Notes under the pieces: generated by a model
The model's database searches: none
What the model was told of the DNA's origin: nothing
The model's input: the letters and a program-made list of their open reading frames with translations, nothing else
Part shown: one piece after another, positions 30,001 through 31,748 of the stretch
Numbering within the stretch: position 1 is the first letter of the stretch
How the letters are laid out: each line of letters begins with the position of its first letter
Position numbers and translations under genes: made by a program
Origin: Bacteroidota bacterium
GTDB lineage: Bacteria; Bacteroidota; Bacteroidia; Flavobacteriales_F; PHOS-HE28
Reading direction: 5' to 3'
NCBI GenBank assembly: GCA_023430325.1
Contig: JAEZAU010000117.1
Span: forward strand, 1-31,748
DNA length: 31,748 nt

Positions 30001-31559
30001 CCAACGGCATTGGGCAAGGATCGGCAGATGGTATCATCCGCAGCAGCCAGGGTTTCTGGTTGAAGGCGAATGGCCCGGATGTGACCACCACCGTTGATGA
30101 GAGCGCCAAGATCCTGATGTTGCAAGGTGGAACCTTCGGTGGTGACGTGGAGGTAACGGTTCCCCTGTTATCCCTGGAGATAACAAGTGGCTTGAACGGT
30201 TTTTCCGATCAGAGTTGGATCGTTTTCGAGAATGGATCGGCCGCGTATGATCCGATCGATGCGTTGAAACTGGTTTACGCTCATCCAGAAGCTCCGCAGA
30301 TCGCAGTGCGCAGCAGCGATGACAGGGAGATGCAGATCGATTTCCGCGGAAGCTACGATCAGACCCTATCGATCCCGGTAACGGTCAACGTGGCTGTAAG
30401 TGGCACATACACCATCACAGCAGAAATGATGAACATCACAGGCCTTGGTTGCCTTGCGTTGGAAGATCTTGTGACAGGGACATTCACACCTCTGTCCGAT
30501 GGAGCCATGTACAGCTTTGAGATCGATGCTGCCGATGGATCTGATGAACCCCGGTTCATTATTCATGGAGCACAGCCGATGCCCTTCACATATCAGAATA
30601 TCACCTGCGCTGGAGATAATGATGGATCGGCCACGGTGGATGTGGGTGAGGGGTCTGTTGATGTGATCTGGATGGACATCTTCAGTACGCCGATCGATGA
30701 AGAGATCTCAGTGAATGGAGAAGTCTCCATCTCTGGGTTGGAGCCCGGGAATTACCTGGTGAAGGTGATGGGTCCAGAGGGAGTTTGTGGCGATCGGATC
30801 CATGAATTCACCATCAGCTCACCTCCTCCGCTTGAGGGTTCGGCAACGCTGGCGAACGAAGCCAGCTGCCAGGACGCCGAAGATGGACAGATCGATCTGG
30901 TGGTCATGGGCGGCACCGCACCATATACTTTCGAATGGAGCAATGGTGCTGAGACCGAAGATCTGGTCGCCATCCCGGGTGAGTATACGGTCATGATCAC
31001 CGATGCTCACGGATGCACATGGGAAAGTATGCCTGTTGCGATAGATGCGGGCGGTGACGCTCCGCTGGCATCCTTCGAGACCGGCAGCATACTGGTGAAC
31101 GAACCGGCATTCTTCAATAACACGAGCATCAATGGTAATAGCTATTTATGGGATCTTGGAGATGGAACCATCAGCACGGAGGTCTCACCCACGCACATCT
31201 ATACAAGTCCGGGATCTTATCAAGTGACGCTCTCAGTTGATGGCGCTTCGTGTACGGCCACCGTTACATCGCAGGTTGTGGTGGAAGTGGGGTCATCGAT
31301 CGGTAATTACGTCGAGGCTGAGCAGGTGAATGCCTGGGCTGGTGACAACTCGATCATCATCGAGCATCCGTATTCCGGTCCCGATCAACTGTACGTCCAG
31401 ATCCTCGATGCCACTGGAAAGATCTATACCGAAAGGCGTCAGGCAGCTGTGCCGGGCAGGATAACGGTCCCTACGGCTGAGATGACCTCCGGAGTGTGGT
31501 TCGTTAGGGTTTCGCATGGTGAGAGTGAGAATACTTTCCGCATACCACTGATCCGTTGA
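27087..31559 (+). CDS. giant secreted adhesin-like protein: lamin-tail, Calx-beta, SprB-like, PKD and T9SS-type C-terminus
   Basis: From ATG 27087 the 1490-residue precursor has a signal peptide (LLIILTAAFSISAFSQ), a lamin-tail domain (VVISQASAGGGNAG...DYVELFNPTG), a Calx-beta-like domain (SQTVDEDAGTVTLTVSI...FGLENV), a long beta-rich middle with the GATNWRLLGSPV block common in Bacteroidota surface proteins, two SprB-like repeats (ITCAGDNDGSATVDV; ASCQDAEDGQIDLVV...APYTFEWSNG), a PKD domain (YLWDLGDGTIS...HIYTSPGSYQVTL) and a C-terminal strand set (LYVQILDATGKIYTERR ... SGVWFVRVSHG) of the T9SS sorting type. It is probably exported by T9SS and anchored at the cell surface, perhaps for adhesion. 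The upstream frame extension to 27024 is rejected because the signal starts at 27087. Confidence 0.9.
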   Translation: MVNITTLQYNRSLLIILTAAFSISAFSQIDHVVISQASAGGGNAGAAFTHDYVELFNPTGATVTLSGKSIQYAGPIGTTWSVHALAGSIGPGEFYLVRMGGGTQGAGAPLDPDEVGSLNMGTVGGKVALVNGTAPLTGSGCPSAANVIDFLGWGTANCAEVTTAPAHANATSTRRTNPCVDTNNNQADFSTANPPTPRNSSTAPIYCYPVQLVITSISPASPLANGEFSVTVEAQNASGAPQGVLQATTIQLGTNGNAGPLGGITTGIIPQGGTSVTINNVSFASTGNNVTVTATATSGQALLQPGTSAPFTVVASPTTRVQFSIASQTVDEDAGTVTLTVSITDPSATEATSVLVALASGNGALVGGFSSQTLVFPAGSSEPQTITLDLIDDMECSGSEVLSFGLENVTGGQGPAQVGIPSTHTLTITEDDQRTSVQLARQFFDGSGSDDWQILSGGAFISNDPGAGSTPPNQAIISAPGSWQVSNDLATLELGTVFIDNWTDLTLRMRVASLSENPNNGADQTDELRVFVDLDGNGFPASPDVTITGNVNSRWGFNATGTVSTTTGSPLVVVAPSGTTAAGYSTIEIGIPDGTQSIGLKIIANNNANQEVWVVENIELIGNACPRTYWSAASGDVDDPIWSPFPGGPAGAAIINEVANIVITDGTTVTSIDSAAVNELTIETGAALVFPDSAVMVVHGSSIENNGEMSILSGRLKLVGETPVSFTTSSPLDIFDLTFETPEGADLNGVVNIHGSLRIHMGVLDASNATVTLVSDETNTGRIGAMPPATDYIGEITMQRYIPGGATNWRLLGSPVEGATIAQWKDDFLTAGFPGSHFPNFDDPVGSGILWPSIRWYDETYTSPEVNVGMVGVESDQTVLEIGRGYAAWSGDALGGTSPFTIEVIGPPNIGHDPIELPMTWTDSGNPSVDGFNLVSNPLPSPIEFSEIVRGADVADIYYIYDPSTGNNIAWSNGIGQGSADGIIRSSQGFWLKANGPDVTTTVDESAKILMLQGGTFGGDVEVTVPLLSLEITSGLNGFSDQSWIVFENGSAAYDPIDALKLVYAHPEAPQIAVRSSDDREMQIDFRGSYDQTLSIPVTVNVAVSGTYTITAEMMNITGLGCLALEDLVTGTFTPLSDGAMYSFEIDAADGSDEPRFIIHGAQPMPFTYQNITCAGDNDGSATVDVGEGSVDVIWMDIFSTPIDEEISVNGEVSISGLEPGNYLVKVMGPEGVCGDRIHEFTISSPPPLEGSATLANEASCQDAEDGQIDLVVMGGTAPYTFEWSNGAETEDLVAIPGEYTVMITDAHGCTWESMPVAIDAGGDAPLASFETGSILVNEPAFFNNTSINGNSYLWDLGDGTISTEVSPTHIYTSPGSYQVTLSVDGASCTATVTSQVVVEVGSSIGNYVEAEQVNAWAGDNSIIIEHPYSGPDQLYVQILDATGKIYTERRQAAVPGRITVPTAEMTSGVWFVRVSHGESENTFRIPLIR

Positions 31560-31576
31560 TCGAGAGACGTTTCTAT

Positions 31577-31607
31577 GAGAAAAGCCCTGCCTTGGCGGGG
31601 CTTTCTC
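31577..31607. terminator. bidirectional terminator-like hairpin after the giant secreted protein
   Basis: AAAGCCCTGCC (31581-31591) pairs with GGCGGGGCTTT (31594-31604), with one G-T wobble and a very short loop; flanking GAGA and CTC extend the stem with one bulged A. It lies 17 nt after the stop codon. The T-run is stronger on the minus strand (CTTTTCTC), so it may terminate transcription from both sides. Confidence 0.65.
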
Positions 31608-31748
31608 GTCAAGCGCGATCTCGGTCCAATGTTCCAGTAAAGCGGTGGTATGACTTTTGACCGACCATGACTGATATCATTCTTGGGACACTTTTTCATT
31701 ATCATCCATCCAAGATCTATCCTATCATTATTCATCGTGCATGGAACG
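31608..31748 (+). other. intergenic tail of the window
   Basis: The last 141 nt hold no supported gene; an open frame on the minus strand crosses the terminator and the end of the upstream gene and is not credible. The sequence becomes A/T-richer towards the end, as expected for the upstream region of a next gene, but no promoter box was found. Confidence 0.35.

Noticed and set aside
31439..31735. Minus-strand open frame of 98 codons at the right edge
   Set aside because: It overlaps the end of the giant secreted protein on the opposite strand and runs through the terminator; no domain is visible.
1..31748. CRISPR array, tRNA/rRNA genes, insertion sequence or prophage
   Set aside because: No regularly spaced repeats, no cloverleaf-like sequence and no transposase, integrase or phage structural gene was seen on either strand.

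Overview
The window looks like a chromosomal stretch from a Bacteroidota bacterium, probably Flavobacteriales-like. The evidence is a subtilase with a C-terminal type IX secretion (T9SS) sorting domain, a very large secreted protein with SprB-like and PKD repeats, a TPR-PD40-OmpA envelope protein, many lipoproteins with short lipoboxes, and repeated TAnnTTTG promoter boxes (the Bacteroidota -7 element), several only 4-6 nt before a start codon. Base composition appears moderately GC-rich, and GATC/CGATCG is strikingly frequent. I saw no tRNA, rRNA, CRISPR array, insertion sequence or prophage gene.

Layout. 1-2608 (minus): Gfo/Idh/MocA oxidoreductase, a lipoprotein, and the N-terminal part of a polyprenyl glycosylphosphotransferase cut by the window edge; this resembles the border of a polysaccharide locus. 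2684-4465 (plus): pcm, then an abundant-looking outer-membrane barrel protein with a strong terminator. 4484-7301: nnr (plus) overlaps tail-to-tail with a YciO-type Sua5/YrdC gene, which follows a transaldolase/fsa gene (minus). 7326-7858 is non-coding and carries REP-like inverted repeats. 7873-13339 (plus): a MORN-repeat protein, then a tightly overlapped chain mnmA - lipoprotein - T9SS subtilase - aat - DUF2141 protein. 13340-15974 (minus): a three-gene set resembling Kdo biosynthesis. 15999-23682 (minus): FAH-family hydrolase, DEDDh exonuclease, TPR-PD40-OmpA protein, 2-oxoacid dehydrogenase E2, a GT2 fusion protein and recR. 24004-31559 (plus): two small lipoproteins, a 5'-nucleotidase, a small orphan protein, a DUF4197 lipoprotein and a 1490-residue secreted repeat protein, followed by a hairpin.

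Most interesting region: 13340-15974. It holds kdsA, an Fsa/transaldolase domain fused to a CBS-domain pair that closely resembles the C-terminus of KdsD (arabinose-5-phosphate isomerase), and a divergent KdsC-like HAD phosphatase. The KdsD SIS (isomerase) domain is absent and an aldolase domain sits in its place. The aldolase keeps the Schiff-base lysine but has several substituted pocket residues, and KdsA lacks the Arg of its usual RQT(D/S) motif. My inference is a non-canonical route to, or a variant of, a Kdo-like 3-deoxy-sugar, with feedback sensing through the borrowed CBS module. This is a hypothesis from motif reading, not a demonstrated function.
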